From positions 1 to 27,613 of the IMG/VR virus record IMGVR_UViG_3300025085_003127: a stretch of DNA of 27,613 nucleotides, one strand, 5' to 3'. Shown piece by piece: positions 1-8,429 of the stretch. Source of the stretch: a virus. The notes below the pieces were generated by a model. The model was not told where the DNA came from, did no database searches, and worked only from the letters and a program-made list of their open reading frames with translations. The position numbers and the translations under genes are program-made. Numbering within the stretch: the stretch's first letter is position 1; every line of letters starts with the position of its first letter.

Positions 1-1
1 T

Positions 2-469
2 GGGGGTAGCTTCCCAAAATTACAAACTGATACACCCATATTTGAACAATACCCATATGCGGGTTTTTTCAGATACCCCATGAGTAACGCTTGTCCAAAT
101 AAAGTTTGTATTGTTAAAGGTAATATTGAGATTACCAATGGACAACATTATGCAAACATCGATGGTCATACTACATGGAGATGGCAGGGTTGGGACCACC
201 CAATTATTGCACCATATAAAGAATACTCAATACAAGTACACCATTTTAAATGGGATGAAACATGTAAAGATCGTATAAAAAAAGTGGTAGACATTAACGA
301 AGCATACGCATACTCTAAAGAGTATCTTAAGTTATATGACGAACTAAGAAAAACTAATTTTAATGTAGATATAAAAAATAAAGAGTATCTATTTTTAAAA
401 TCAAATAAACCGATTTATAGTTCGTACAAACATTGGAATAAATTAATAAGAAAAATAGTAAGTATATAA
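2..469 (+). CDS. Glycosyltransferase (family 2-like), C-terminal part only
   Basis: The reading frame is open from base 2, so this is the 3' end of a gene that begins outside the window. The ATG at base 80 is probably internal, because coding sequence continues upstream of it (GGSFPKLQTD...). The segment HHFKWDETCKDRIKKVVD, followed by an aromatic-rich helix (YSKEYLKLYDEL), resembles the C-terminal end of bacterial Glyco_tranf_2_4/DUF23-like enzymes, where an HHFKW-type motif follows the catalytic GT-A domain. The visible upstream piece is rich in Trp and His (TWRWQGWDHP). The catalytic DxD region would lie before the window and cannot be seen. The gene precedes a run of other sugar-transfer genes, which fits the assignment. 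The family call rests on a short motif and could be wrong at subfamily level. Confidence 0.6.
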   Translation, partial: GGSFPKLQTDTPIFEQYPYAGFFRYPMSNACPNKVCIVKGNIEITNGQHYANIDGHTTWRWQGWDHPIIAPYKEYSIQVHHFKWDETCKDRIKKVVDINEAYAYSKEYLKLYDELRKTNFNVDIKNKEYLFLKSNKPIYSSYKHWNKLIRKIVSI

Positions 470-471
470 TT

Positions 472-693
472 ATGGCAAAAAAAGGAACAGAAATAAACTT
501 AGAAGAGGAAAGATTATTCCTTGAAGAAAGAAAAGTTAAGGCATTAGAGAAAATAGGTAATACTTTGGACGCTCTAACCATATGGTTTGAAGAAATAGAT
601 AAGGCTGGATGGGATGAGAGAATGCAATACTACCTACACGAATTTCATAAGAACTTTATAACATCTGATGACAAAGAAGACGAGTCCGAATAA
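472..693 (+). CDS. Small charged protein of unknown function
   Basis: This encodes 73 residues, starting two bases after the preceding stop. The protein is rich in Glu and Lys, with a predicted helical stretch over about residues 8-50 (LEEERLFLEERKVKALEKIG) and an acidic tail ending DDKEDESE. It has no signal peptide, membrane segment or cysteine. Its 3' end overlaps the next start by 26 bases in another frame, an arrangement typical of tightly packed phage genes. I do not recognise a family. The position inside the glycan locus could be incidental. A small helical adaptor is possible, but nothing in the sequence shows a partner. Confidence 0.65.
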   Translation: MAKKGTEINLEEERLFLEERKVKALEKIGNTLDALTIWFEEIDKAGWDERMQYYLHEFHKNFITSDDKEDESE

Positions 694-2092
694 ATTAGGT
701 ATCATAGTACCGTATAGGAATAGGTATAAACAGTTAGTTCTTTTTAAAAGAAAGATAACTGAATATATGACTAATAGGGGTATTGATTACGAATTAATAG
801 TCGTAGAGCAAGATGATGCAAAATTATTTAATCGGGGTATGTTACTTAATATTGGGTTTGAGGAATCACTTAAATTAGAGTGTAACTATGTAGTGTTTCA
901 TGACATTGATATGTTACCACTTAAAGTTGATTACACACACTCCAACGTACCTGTACATTTAGCAACAGATTTTCTTATTGAGGATAAGAATTTTAAAAGA
1001 GATATTTTCGACCAGTATTTCGGTGGAGTCACTATTTTTCCGTCGGATGTTTTTAAATTAATCAATGGATATTCTAACGAATATTGGGGTTGGGGGTTTG
1101 AAGATGATGATCTATTTAAAAGATGTTGTGATAGGGGAGTACCATTTGATACGTTAGTTCGTAATGTTGAGGGTGGAGGAGACTCTGCATTAAAATTTAA
1201 CGGGGTGGATTCATATGCCTACTCTGATTTCCTAGGGAATTTGGAAAGTCATGGGTTAACCATCATGATCACAATGGATTCAGACTCAATAGTGTGTAAT
1301 CCTGAAAATGGATATGATAGGTACACTGTATTATCAATACCTGAGATTGAACTAACAATAAGTTACGATTCTTTTAGAAGATATAAAGTCTTAATGAAAG
1401 ATGGTGAAGAGTGGGCATCTATTGATTCTAAAATAGAACATAACATTAAAAAAACATTAGTTGTTACTATAAATCAAGATCGTAAAATAATAACTATGTA
1501 CCAAGATGGTGAATTGATTGGAAATACAAAATATAAAAAAGATTTATTAAAAACCGAAGATGGTAAAATTTTTATAGGTTCAAAAAATGAAGAAGAGGAA
1601 CTATTCAAAGGAACAATAAGTCAGGTTGCAATTTATAGGGTGGTCATTCCAACACAAGAAATAAAACCAATAACTAAGAATACAGAATACGCCCTTACCA
1701 GAACTTTTGAGGGGTATACTAATTGCGGGGAGTTAATACATTACTTTGATATGAGATATGTGGTAGGTTATGATGTTGTCGACTTATCAAATAGAGACAA
1801 TGTTTTAACATTAGTTAATTGTGAAACAGTACTTATCCCTAACGAACGTGAAGTTATGATAAAAGTACCTTTTAGAAAGAGAGGTTACTTCGATTTACAA
1901 TCTCATGAATCTAGTGGATATAAAGACGGTGCTTGGACAGATGTTAATATAAGATATAATCAATTAAGGTTTCATAATGAAATGGATAAAGGTTATAGAA
2001 ATCCTAATGAAGATGGATTATCTAATCTTAAATATGAGATATGGAATAGAACTAAAAGAAATAATCAAACACAATTAACTGTAGGGATATGA
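668..2092 (+). CDS. GT7 beta-1,4-galactosyltransferase-like enzyme with internal LamG domain (copy A)
   Basis: Family 7 enzymes transfer galactose or GalNAc from a UDP-sugar onto an acceptor sugar. The GT7 signatures appear in order: IIVPYRNR at residues 12-19, FNRG at 54-57, the metal-binding DID at 79-81, and YWGWGFEDDD at 139-148. At the C-terminus, RFHNEM followed by DGLSNLKYE from residue 449 matches the DGLNSL-x-Y end of animal beta-4-galactosyltransferases. His413 (LQSHESS) sits where the third Mn ligand is expected. Between residues ~185 and ~390 lies a LamG-like beta-sandwich: MYQDGELIG, KIFIGS, FKGTISQVAIYR. The catalytic fold is therefore split by an insertion, making the protein 474 residues. 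The ATG at 668 puts the IIVPYRNR strand at the usual distance from the N-terminus; it overlaps the previous gene by 26 bases. The gene ends in an ATGA overlap with its paralog. No signal peptide is seen, so it probably acts in the cytoplasm. The donor and acceptor are unknown. Confidence 0.85.
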   Translation: MTKKTSPNKLGIIVPYRNRYKQLVLFKRKITEYMTNRGIDYELIVVEQDDAKLFNRGMLLNIGFEESLKLECNYVVFHDIDMLPLKVDYTHSNVPVHLATDFLIEDKNFKRDIFDQYFGGVTIFPSDVFKLINGYSNEYWGWGFEDDDLFKRCCDRGVPFDTLVRNVEGGGDSALKFNGVDSYAYSDFLGNLESHGLTIMITMDSDSIVCNPENGYDRYTVLSIPEIELTISYDSFRRYKVLMKDGEEWASIDSKIEHNIKKTLVVTINQDRKIITMYQDGELIGNTKYKKDLLKTEDGKIFIGSKNEEEELFKGTISQVAIYRVVIPTQEIKPITKNTEYALTRTFEGYTNCGELIHYFDMRYVVGYDVVDLSNRDNVLTLVNCETVLIPNEREVMIKVPFRKRGYFDLQSHESSGYKDGAWTDVNIRYNQLRFHNEMDKGYRNPNEDGLSNLKYEIWNRTKRNNQTQLTVGI

Positions 2093-3474
2093 GTCATAAA
2101 TTAGGTATATGTATACCGTATAGAAATAGAGAGTCTCACTTAAATGAGTTACTCCCTAAATTAGAAAAACACTTAAACAATCAAAACATTGACTATTGTG
2201 TTTATGTGGGACATCAGATTGATGATAAATTATTTAATAGAGGTGCAATGAAGAATATTGCCGCAATTAAAGCGTTGGAAGATGGATGTGATTATGTCGC
2301 TTTTCACGACGTTGATATGTTACCTCACGATGAAACATGTGATTATTCATTTCCTTATGATAATCCCGTACATATTGCAACTAAATTATCAAAATACTCA
2401 TGGTCAATGGGTTACGACCAATACTTCGGAGGTGTAGTTTTGTTTAATAAAGAACATTTATTAAAAACAAATGGGTATTCTAATGAATATTGGGATTGGG
2501 GACAAGAAGATGATGATTTATTTTGGAGATGTTTCTACGAAGGTTATTCGGATAGAAAAATGTATGAAGTGATAGACAATAAAAAGGTATATCATTTTAA
2601 TGGTGAAACGTCATCGATCAGTTTTAATTCTAATCGGGAATTGACGACACCATTATTTAGAGATCATACTATCTCAGTTTTAGTTTCACCCGAACAACAA
2701 CCTGAAGTTGTTCCGATATGGTTAGTGGGTGATCAAGAGAGAAAATTTATAGAATATCCTATACTAAGAAAAGATGGTAGTTGGACTTGGGGTTTATCTT
2801 TTAACAACTCTAGGGCACTATCAACTTTAAATTTCGATATATCAAATAACCCTCTTTATCATTGGTCAAAAGCGGTAGAAGATAAGTGGAAGTGGTTTAC
2901 CGTTTCATATAACTATGAAGAACAAAAATTATATATATTCTCAAACGATAAATTAGTTTCAAATAATGGGGATATATTGAAATCAAAACCAATTAACTTA
3001 CCCAATAAAATAAAATCTCACGTATCAAAAGGTGATTTCCACATAGGTAGGTGTAATCATCAGAACACTAATTTTAAAGGTAAGATTGCTGAAGTAAAAA
3101 TATATGATAGGTTTTTTGATAATTTCGAAGAATGTAAGTTAAATGAAGATAATATTATATATGACTTAAACCAAGACCAACACACCAAAAAAAATGATGT
3201 GAATCAAGTGATAGAAAACATCGAAATTGATGATAGTAATTTACCATATAGAAGAGATGGTAAATTTTATTGTTTACCTCACTTAGATGAGGGTTTAGTT
3301 AATGGTAAGTGGGTTAAAGGTGAAACAACCGCAAAAAATGAAAAAAGATTTGTTACTGAAATGCAAAAAGGTAAACTAAATTATAAGAATGATGGTATCA
3401 ACAATTTAGAATATAAGTTGGTCGAGGTTATTGATCATTCATTAAAGTGTAAAATATACAACGTAAAATTATGA
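2089..3474 (+). CDS. GT7 beta-1,4-galactosyltransferase-like enzyme with internal LamG domain (copy B)
   Basis: This is a tandem paralog of the preceding gene, with the same layout in 461 residues. The GT7 motifs are ICIPYRNR near the N-terminus, FNRG, the metal-binding DVD at 74-76, YWDWGQEDDD at 134-143, a candidate Mn-ligand His398 (CLPHLDEG), then KRFVTEM and DGINNLEYK from residue 435. The inserted LamG-like region covers about residues 190-385 and shows LYIFSNDKLV, FHIGR and FKGKIAEVKIYD. It is strongly diverged from copy A, whereas the catalytic motifs are kept. The first bases of both genes are also similar at DNA level (ATTAGGTAT followed by ACCGTATAG), supporting a duplication. It overlaps the genes on both sides by ATGA, suggesting coupled translation. 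The second Trp of the WGWG motif region is WDWG here, so acceptor preference may differ. The actual sugars are unknown. Confidence 0.85.
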   Translation: MSHKLGICIPYRNRESHLNELLPKLEKHLNNQNIDYCVYVGHQIDDKLFNRGAMKNIAAIKALEDGCDYVAFHDVDMLPHDETCDYSFPYDNPVHIATKLSKYSWSMGYDQYFGGVVLFNKEHLLKTNGYSNEYWDWGQEDDDLFWRCFYEGYSDRKMYEVIDNKKVYHFNGETSSISFNSNRELTTPLFRDHTISVLVSPEQQPEVVPIWLVGDQERKFIEYPILRKDGSWTWGLSFNNSRALSTLNFDISNNPLYHWSKAVEDKWKWFTVSYNYEEQKLYIFSNDKLVSNNGDILKSKPINLPNKIKSHVSKGDFHIGRCNHQNTNFKGKIAEVKIYDRFFDNFEECKLNEDNIIYDLNQDQHTKKNDVNQVIENIEIDDSNLPYRRDGKFYCLPHLDEGLVNGKWVKGETTAKNEKRFVTEMQKGKLNYKNDGINNLEYKLVEVIDHSLKCKIYNVKL

Positions 3475-4880
3475 GTCATCCTGAAGTAGAAAAATTTGAA
3501 AATTATAGAAATGAACTAAATAAAACTGGTTGTGGGTTTTGTTTGGCTAAATGGACACAAGTTACCACACATTTACATCTAGGTAGAACGCATTCGTGTC
3601 ACCACCCCGATACACATCAAATACCTCTTGAAGAGATAAAGAGAAATCCGTCCGCTTTACACAATACACGTTTCAAAAAGAAAAAAAGAAAAGAAATGTT
3701 AGATGGTGAAAGACCTTCTGAGTGTGACTACTGTTGGAAGGTAGAAGACAACTCTAATCAAATATCTGATAGGGTTTATAAGTCACATGAACCATGGTCA
3801 AAACCTCACCATAAAGAAATAAAAGAAATGGATTGGAGAGAAGACTATAACCCAAAATATATGGAGGTTTCGTTTTCTAATAAATGTAATTTTAAATGTT
3901 CTTATTGTGGACCATCGTTTTCATCGTCATGGGCTCAGGAGATTGAAAAACACGGACCTTACCCTACCACAGATTTATTTAATAATTTTGATTGGTTAAA
4001 AAAGTCAGGTAGAATGCCAATACACCATAAAGAATATAACCCATATGTTGAGGCGTTTTGGAAATGGTGGCCAGATCTATATAGGGATCTCGATACATTT
4101 AGAATTACGGGAGGAGAACCATTATTAAGTAAGGATACATGGGGGGTATTAGATTATATTATTAACGAGGAAAACCCTAACACAAAATTAAACATATCAA
4201 TCAACACTAATTTAGGTGTCCCCGACAAACTAGTTGATAGACTAATTGATAAGATCAAAAGAATCGAAGACGAGGGTAGAGTTAAAACTTTTGTGATTTA
4301 TACATCTGTGGATGGTTGGGGAGAACAAGCGGAATACGCAAGAACGGGTTTAGTATTTAATAAGTTTTGGGATAACCTAAATAAAATATTAACTAACTGT
4401 CCTACCGTCACCGTAGGTATAATGAGTACTTATAATGCATTATCATTAACAACATATAATAAATTAATAAAGGAGGTTTATGGTTTAAAGATGGAATACG
4501 GTTCTCCTGATAGGGCGTGGTCGACAGCGGTCTCGTTAGATTGTTCATTCCTGAGACATCCCGAACACCAAACAGTCAGAGTTGTACCACTTAGTTTTTC
4601 TGATTTAGTTAAAAGTCATGGTGAATTGGCCGAAACGTTAACCACTTTTCCTCACAATTTTGATCAAGAAATATGGGGGTTCACTCAAATGGAAATACCT
4701 AAATTCCATAGGGTATATGATTGGATGGTGTCCCCACAAGACGAGAAAGAATTGTTAAAAAATCAACACAATTTTTATAAATTCTTTAATGCCCATGATG
4801 AGAGAAGGGGGACTAACTTTTTAAAGACATTTCCAGAATACGAAGAGTTTTATAATTATTGTAAAGGAATCACATTTTAA
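3471..4880 (+). CDS. Radical SAM enzyme with N-terminal twitch-like domain
   Basis: Radical SAM enzymes use a [4Fe-4S] cluster to cleave S-adenosylmethionine and start radical chemistry. The cluster motif CNFKCSYC (Cys139, Cys143, Cys146) is canonical CX3CX2C, and ITGGEPLL (212-219) is the SAM-binding GGE motif. A second cysteine set lies upstream: C21xxC24, C43 and C85xxC88. This is arranged like the auxiliary-cluster twitch/SPASM domain, but placed at the N-terminus, as in the twitch-domain radical SAM proteins that occur in phages and surface-polysaccharide loci. The C-terminal third (residues ~330-469) shows no motif I can name. At 469 residues it is complete. It overlaps both neighbours by one to four bases. 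Context suggests a sugar or peptide modification linked to the glycan, such as epimerisation, dehydrogenation or crosslinking, but the substrate cannot be read from the sequence. Confidence 0.85.
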   Translation: MSHPEVEKFENYRNELNKTGCGFCLAKWTQVTTHLHLGRTHSCHHPDTHQIPLEEIKRNPSALHNTRFKKKKRKEMLDGERPSECDYCWKVEDNSNQISDRVYKSHEPWSKPHHKEIKEMDWREDYNPKYMEVSFSNKCNFKCSYCGPSFSSSWAQEIEKHGPYPTTDLFNNFDWLKKSGRMPIHHKEYNPYVEAFWKWWPDLYRDLDTFRITGGEPLLSKDTWGVLDYIINEENPNTKLNISINTNLGVPDKLVDRLIDKIKRIEDEGRVKTFVIYTSVDGWGEQAEYARTGLVFNKFWDNLNKILTNCPTVTVGIMSTYNALSLTTYNKLIKEVYGLKMEYGSPDRAWSTAVSLDCSFLRHPEHQTVRVVPLSFSDLVKSHGELAETLTTFPHNFDQEIWGFTQMEIPKFHRVYDWMVSPQDEKELLKNQHNFYKFFNAHDERRGTNFLKTFPEYEEFYNYCKGITF

Positions 4881-6367
4881 TGAATATAGTCTACAACAAA
4901 ATATTAGTATATGATCCTCAAGGAAGAGTGGAGTTTGTTAGTTCCAACATACCCGATTATAACATACACCCTTGGCACACCCACCCTTTATTAAAGGAGG
5001 GAGATAAAGATGGAAACTTTAATAATTTAGAAGAGATTGCCGAATCCATAGGAGTTACATTCCCACTTAAAAGAAAAACAAATTTGGATAATAAAATTAT
5101 GGACACCCTCATTAAATTTAGAGGTCAAAGTTTCGAGGTTTTTTTAGATCATGACTACCATAGGCATAAAATATATTCAATAGACGAGATTAAAAATCTT
5201 GACATCAATTACATTTACCCGATAGTAATTTATAACAACGCATTATTTGAAAATTACGATACAATTGAATTAGATGATCACATAATAAAAGATGCGTTAG
5301 ATGGTAAATGTAAGATATGTTTCATGCAACCAACGGAAGGTTTCTTTGGACAGGACGACACGAACTACAAATGGTTAGATAACTTATCTAAACGTTATGG
5401 GTTAGACGAAACCAACATGTACATTATAACGACTAATTTTATTGCTAAAACAAGAAAAACGGAATTATCGTTAACAGGTTATTTAGACGATAAATCCTAT
5501 TCAATATTGGACTACGGTTATTTTGGTTCTAATCTATGGTTTCATAATCCGGGTCACATTACAGATCCACAGTGTGAAATAAGGGGAAGAGAAAAGTTAT
5601 CAAAGTTCATAAAATGGTCATTGACTGAAAATAAAAAATACCATTTTTTAAATTTTAATAGAGTACCAAAACTACATAGGGTTTTATTATATGGTTTTTT
5701 AAATGGTAATAAAAAATTTAAGGATAAGTTTATTTCTTCTTTAGGTGGTTACGATGGTAATGATGAATACAGATATTTCGGTTGGGTTGACGGTCAAATA
5801 CCTCAAGAATATGAAAATAAATGGAAAACCACTATTAGGGATTATTATAAGGGCCACGACTCGAGAGTACACTACTGGTACGACGAACCTGATTTAGAAA
5901 ATAATAAGGCGGATAGTTTAAATACCCAAGCACACAAAGAGTCTTTTGTAAATATTGTATCTGAGTCTCTAACTCACGAAACAACGGTATTCTTTTCTGA
6001 AAAGATATATAAACCAATTTTTGTTGGGCAACCATTTATATTAATGGGTAACCCAAGGTCTTTAGAGGTACTTAAAAATCAAGGGTATAAAACATTTTCA
6101 AGATGGTGGGATGAAAGTTATGATCAAGAGATGGACTTTTATAAAAGAATGGATAAAATATTTGAGGTGATGGAGGAGATTGCGTCTTGGGATATGGATA
6201 AATGTTTTAGAATTACTCAAGAAATGTTACCAACTCTCATACATAATTTTAATGTTTTAATGAAAGGGGAAACATTACAGAATTTGTTTGATGTTTTAGA
6301 AGGAAAAGAAGTGGTACCTGTTAAGGGACCTAAACCAACATCAGTACCCCACAACAGACTAATATGA
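4880..6367 (+). CDS. Putative GT-B/GT10-like glycosyltransferase, SEK/WWDESYD family (copy 1)
   Basis: This is a 495-residue protein with no signal peptide or membrane helix. The C-terminal half has a recognisable signature: a strand-helix unit FLNFNRVPKLHR, then IVSESLT, FFSEKIYKP (SEK at 373-375), QPFILMG, GYKTF and WWDESYD (409-415). The (S/T)EK followed by a KP and a hydrophobic 'PFI' strand is reminiscent of the donor-binding C-terminal domain of GT10 fucosyltransferase-like and other GT-B enzymes. Many phage and polysaccharide-locus proteins share this pattern. The N-terminal ~200 residues start with a small region rich in His and Trp (HPWHTHP) and are not recognised. It starts in a one-base TAATG overlap with the radical SAM gene. 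The two genes that follow carry degenerate versions of the same signature, so the three probably arose by duplication. Glycosyltransferase activity is inferred, not shown. Confidence 0.6.
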   Translation: MNIVYNKILVYDPQGRVEFVSSNIPDYNIHPWHTHPLLKEGDKDGNFNNLEEIAESIGVTFPLKRKTNLDNKIMDTLIKFRGQSFEVFLDHDYHRHKIYSIDEIKNLDINYIYPIVIYNNALFENYDTIELDDHIIKDALDGKCKICFMQPTEGFFGQDDTNYKWLDNLSKRYGLDETNMYIITTNFIAKTRKTELSLTGYLDDKSYSILDYGYFGSNLWFHNPGHITDPQCEIRGREKLSKFIKWSLTENKKYHFLNFNRVPKLHRVLLYGFLNGNKKFKDKFISSLGGYDGNDEYRYFGWVDGQIPQEYENKWKTTIRDYYKGHDSRVHYWYDEPDLENNKADSLNTQAHKESFVNIVSESLTHETTVFFSEKIYKPIFVGQPFILMGNPRSLEVLKNQGYKTFSRWWDESYDQEMDFYKRMDKIFEVMEEIASWDMDKCFRITQEMLPTLIHNFNVLMKGETLQNLFDVLEGKEVVPVKGPKPTSVPHNRLI

Positions 6368-7362
6368 TAATCAAAAATCCAACATACATTTATAAAGGTA
6401 TAAGTCGTGATACGTCCGCTATGAGACCAAAACATATTGTGGATAATGTTAACCAATCAAAAATAATTTTAATAACTAATTATGATGTGGTAGGCGACAA
6501 TTTTTATGAACGGTTTGATGAATTATTAAAACTATGTCTAAATGATAATAAAGAAATTTATTACGACTCCACGACAGAATTATTATCTCAGGAGTTTCTA
6601 CAGAAAATCAGACATTACGAGGACCTATCACCAATTAATATTTTTACTAACGGAGTTGTAGATGAATCTATTATAGATCTTAAGGTCGTTAAAAATAGAG
6701 GTTTAAATATTACAATAGAACCATACTTCGTAAAATATTATGACTATTATATACCAACTAAAAACCATAACGTACAAAAAAAAGAACGTAGACAGTTTCT
6801 ATTATTAGGTGGTAAAGCGAAAACATTTAGAACCGCACTAACATCCCTATTATATTTTGAGGGGTTAGATAAGTGTGGTTATATATCTTACTTTGGTTTT
6901 AATCCATTGGAAACTTTTACGAACGAAACTAAGGATATGTATTTTATGACGGACTCCCCAAATGAACAAAAAAGGAGAGTTCAGATTGGGTTAGAAAAAA
7001 TGGGGTCAAATAAAGTGTTAGATGTGACCTCATTTAATCACAAAATATCACACACAAGAGAGTACGACCCAACATACTACGATTTGGTTGACTTTGTCCT
7101 GATAATGGAAAGTGATGTTACTAACGATAGGTCATTTATTACTGAGAAAACAACTAAATGTGTGCAACAGGATAAGAAATTTATTTTACTCTCTTCTAAA
7201 GGTATGTTAAGTAAGACTAAAAAAGAATACCATAAGTACCATGGGTTGGACATAAGTCATTTAACGGATTGGTGTGATACTTCGTACGATGAAATAGATA
7301 ATGTTTGGTACAGAATCGATAAGATAGTTAAAATAATTAAAAATGAACTTATATGTGAATGA
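6364..7362 (+). CDS. Putative GT-B/GT10-like glycosyltransferase, TEK/WCDTSYD family (copy 2)
   Basis: This encodes 332 residues and starts in an ATGA overlap with the preceding paralog. The signature is retained in shorter form: RRQFLLLGGKAKTFR aligns with the FLNFNRVPKLHR unit of copy 1, FVLIMESD aligns with IVSESLT, and then come FITEKTTK (TEK at 260-262), KKFILLSS and DWCDTSYDEI (W303, D305, Y308, D309). The KP after TEK in copy 1 is missing here. The N-terminal half contains a Rossmann-like strand (SKIILITNYDVVG) and otherwise shows no named motif. It is about 160 residues shorter than copy 1, mainly in the N-terminal half. If these proteins are GT-B glycosyltransferases, the lost residues could mean a different donor or an inactive partner subunit. 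The homology is visible by motif order, but the enzymatic role is inferred. Confidence 0.55.
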   Translation: MIIKNPTYIYKGISRDTSAMRPKHIVDNVNQSKIILITNYDVVGDNFYERFDELLKLCLNDNKEIYYDSTTELLSQEFLQKIRHYEDLSPINIFTNGVVDESIIDLKVVKNRGLNITIEPYFVKYYDYYIPTKNHNVQKKERRQFLLLGGKAKTFRTALTSLLYFEGLDKCGYISYFGFNPLETFTNETKDMYFMTDSPNEQKRRVQIGLEKMGSNKVLDVTSFNHKISHTREYDPTYYDLVDFVLIMESDVTNDRSFITEKTTKCVQQDKKFILLSSKGMLSKTKKEYHKYHGLDISHLTDWCDTSYDEIDNVWYRIDKIVKIIKNELICE

Positions 7363-8428
7363 TGAGGTAGGTGATTTGGAGTTAGATAGACTTAGATTTA
7401 TAAAACATCTACATTCAGCACCTTTCATTATAGAAAGAGATAATTTTAATTTTGTTAGTGATATTAATGTGTGTGATAGTGTTGCAATACTATGTGACCA
7501 CACAATATATCAGGACCAAGTCAACAAGATATTAGAGTACCCAAACATAAAATACGTATTTCACTTAGATATCTTTCATGTTCATGAAAATACAAGTATT
7601 ATCCCCCATTTAAGTCGTATGAAATTACTCTTAATGGAGGGTGGTAAAACTTTACTACACATTCATACAAACTTTAATACAAAAGAAGATATATTCTATG
7701 ACTTTTTATGGAATAGACAAAAATGTGCATTTACAAATTTTGAGGGTTATGGTTTGAAAAATACGGAATTCTTTGGTCAGTGTTCTAATCGGATGTTTGA
7801 ACTTTCTGAGATAAAGAAAGTTGGAGAACTTAAGAAATTCTTATCACCTAACAGGACATATATAGATAATCCTAATGATAGGATATATAAAAGAATATGT
7901 TTAAGGTATATTTTAGAATTAGAAGATGGGTACACAAATGACCCAGATAGAGGTATCTCTTTAGACTCTCAGGAAGAACCCGATAACCAAAACTTCGTAA
8001 AGTTCGAGGCATTTAATCCAATACATAATAGATACTATAATTCTTCATTTTTAAGTATATATGTGGAAACATTAACATATTTAATACCCGATAAAAACAA
8101 ACAAGTTAAATCTGTAACTGAAAAGACTTGGAACCCTTTACTTAAAGGTCATTTTATCTTACCTTTTGGTTACTGTGGGTTGGTGAAAGATATAAAAAAT
8201 TACGGGTTTTTAATGGCAGATTGGATTGATTATGGTTATGACACTATTGAAGATGATCGAGATAGGTTTGACCACTTTATTTCTTCAGTAAAAAAAGTAC
8301 TCGAATTAAGTGTGGAGGATTTAAATATACTATTTGAACGAGACTTATGGATGTTAGAACATAACAGAGGTTTATTTTTTGATAAACCATTAGATAATAT
8401 TTATAATAAAATAATTAAAAAAATTTAG
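7343..8428 (+). CDS. Putative GT-B/GT10-like glycosyltransferase, TEK/WIDYGYD family (copy 3)
   Basis: This encodes 361 residues and starts 20 bases inside the previous gene. It carries the same C-terminal order: KKFLSPNR...KRICLRYIL, then IYVETLT, SVTEKTWNP (TEK at 259-261), GHFILPFG, NYGFL and DWIDYGYDTIEDD (W294, D296, Y299, D300). The TEKTWNP form is closer to the standard version of this family than copy 2. The N-terminal region (IKYVFHLDIFHVHE) looks like a Rossmann-type strand-helix arrangement. It has no signal peptide or transmembrane helix. It ends with TAG, one base before the nucleotide-sugar dehydrogenase, so the two are probably translated from the same message. A start downstream of 7343 is possible, but the next in-frame ATG lies far inside the protein. 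Glycosyltransferase function is inferred from motif and context. Confidence 0.6.
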   Translation: MNLYVNDEVGDLELDRLRFIKHLHSAPFIIERDNFNFVSDINVCDSVAILCDHTIYQDQVNKILEYPNIKYVFHLDIFHVHENTSIIPHLSRMKLLLMEGGKTLLHIHTNFNTKEDIFYDFLWNRQKCAFTNFEGYGLKNTEFFGQCSNRMFELSEIKKVGELKKFLSPNRTYIDNPNDRIYKRICLRYILELEDGYTNDPDRGISLDSQEEPDNQNFVKFEAFNPIHNRYYNSSFLSIYVETLTYLIPDKNKQVKSVTEKTWNPLLKGHFILPFGYCGLVKDIKNYGFLMADWIDYGYDTIEDDRDRFDHFISSVKKVLELSVEDLNILFERDLWMLEHNRGLFFDKPLDNIYNKIIKKI

Positions 8429-8429
8429 T

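Noticed and set aside
80-469. Treating the first gene as starting at the ATG at base 80
   Set aside because: The same frame is open without a stop back to base 2 and its translation looks like continuous protein, so the ATG is probably internal to a gene cut by the window.
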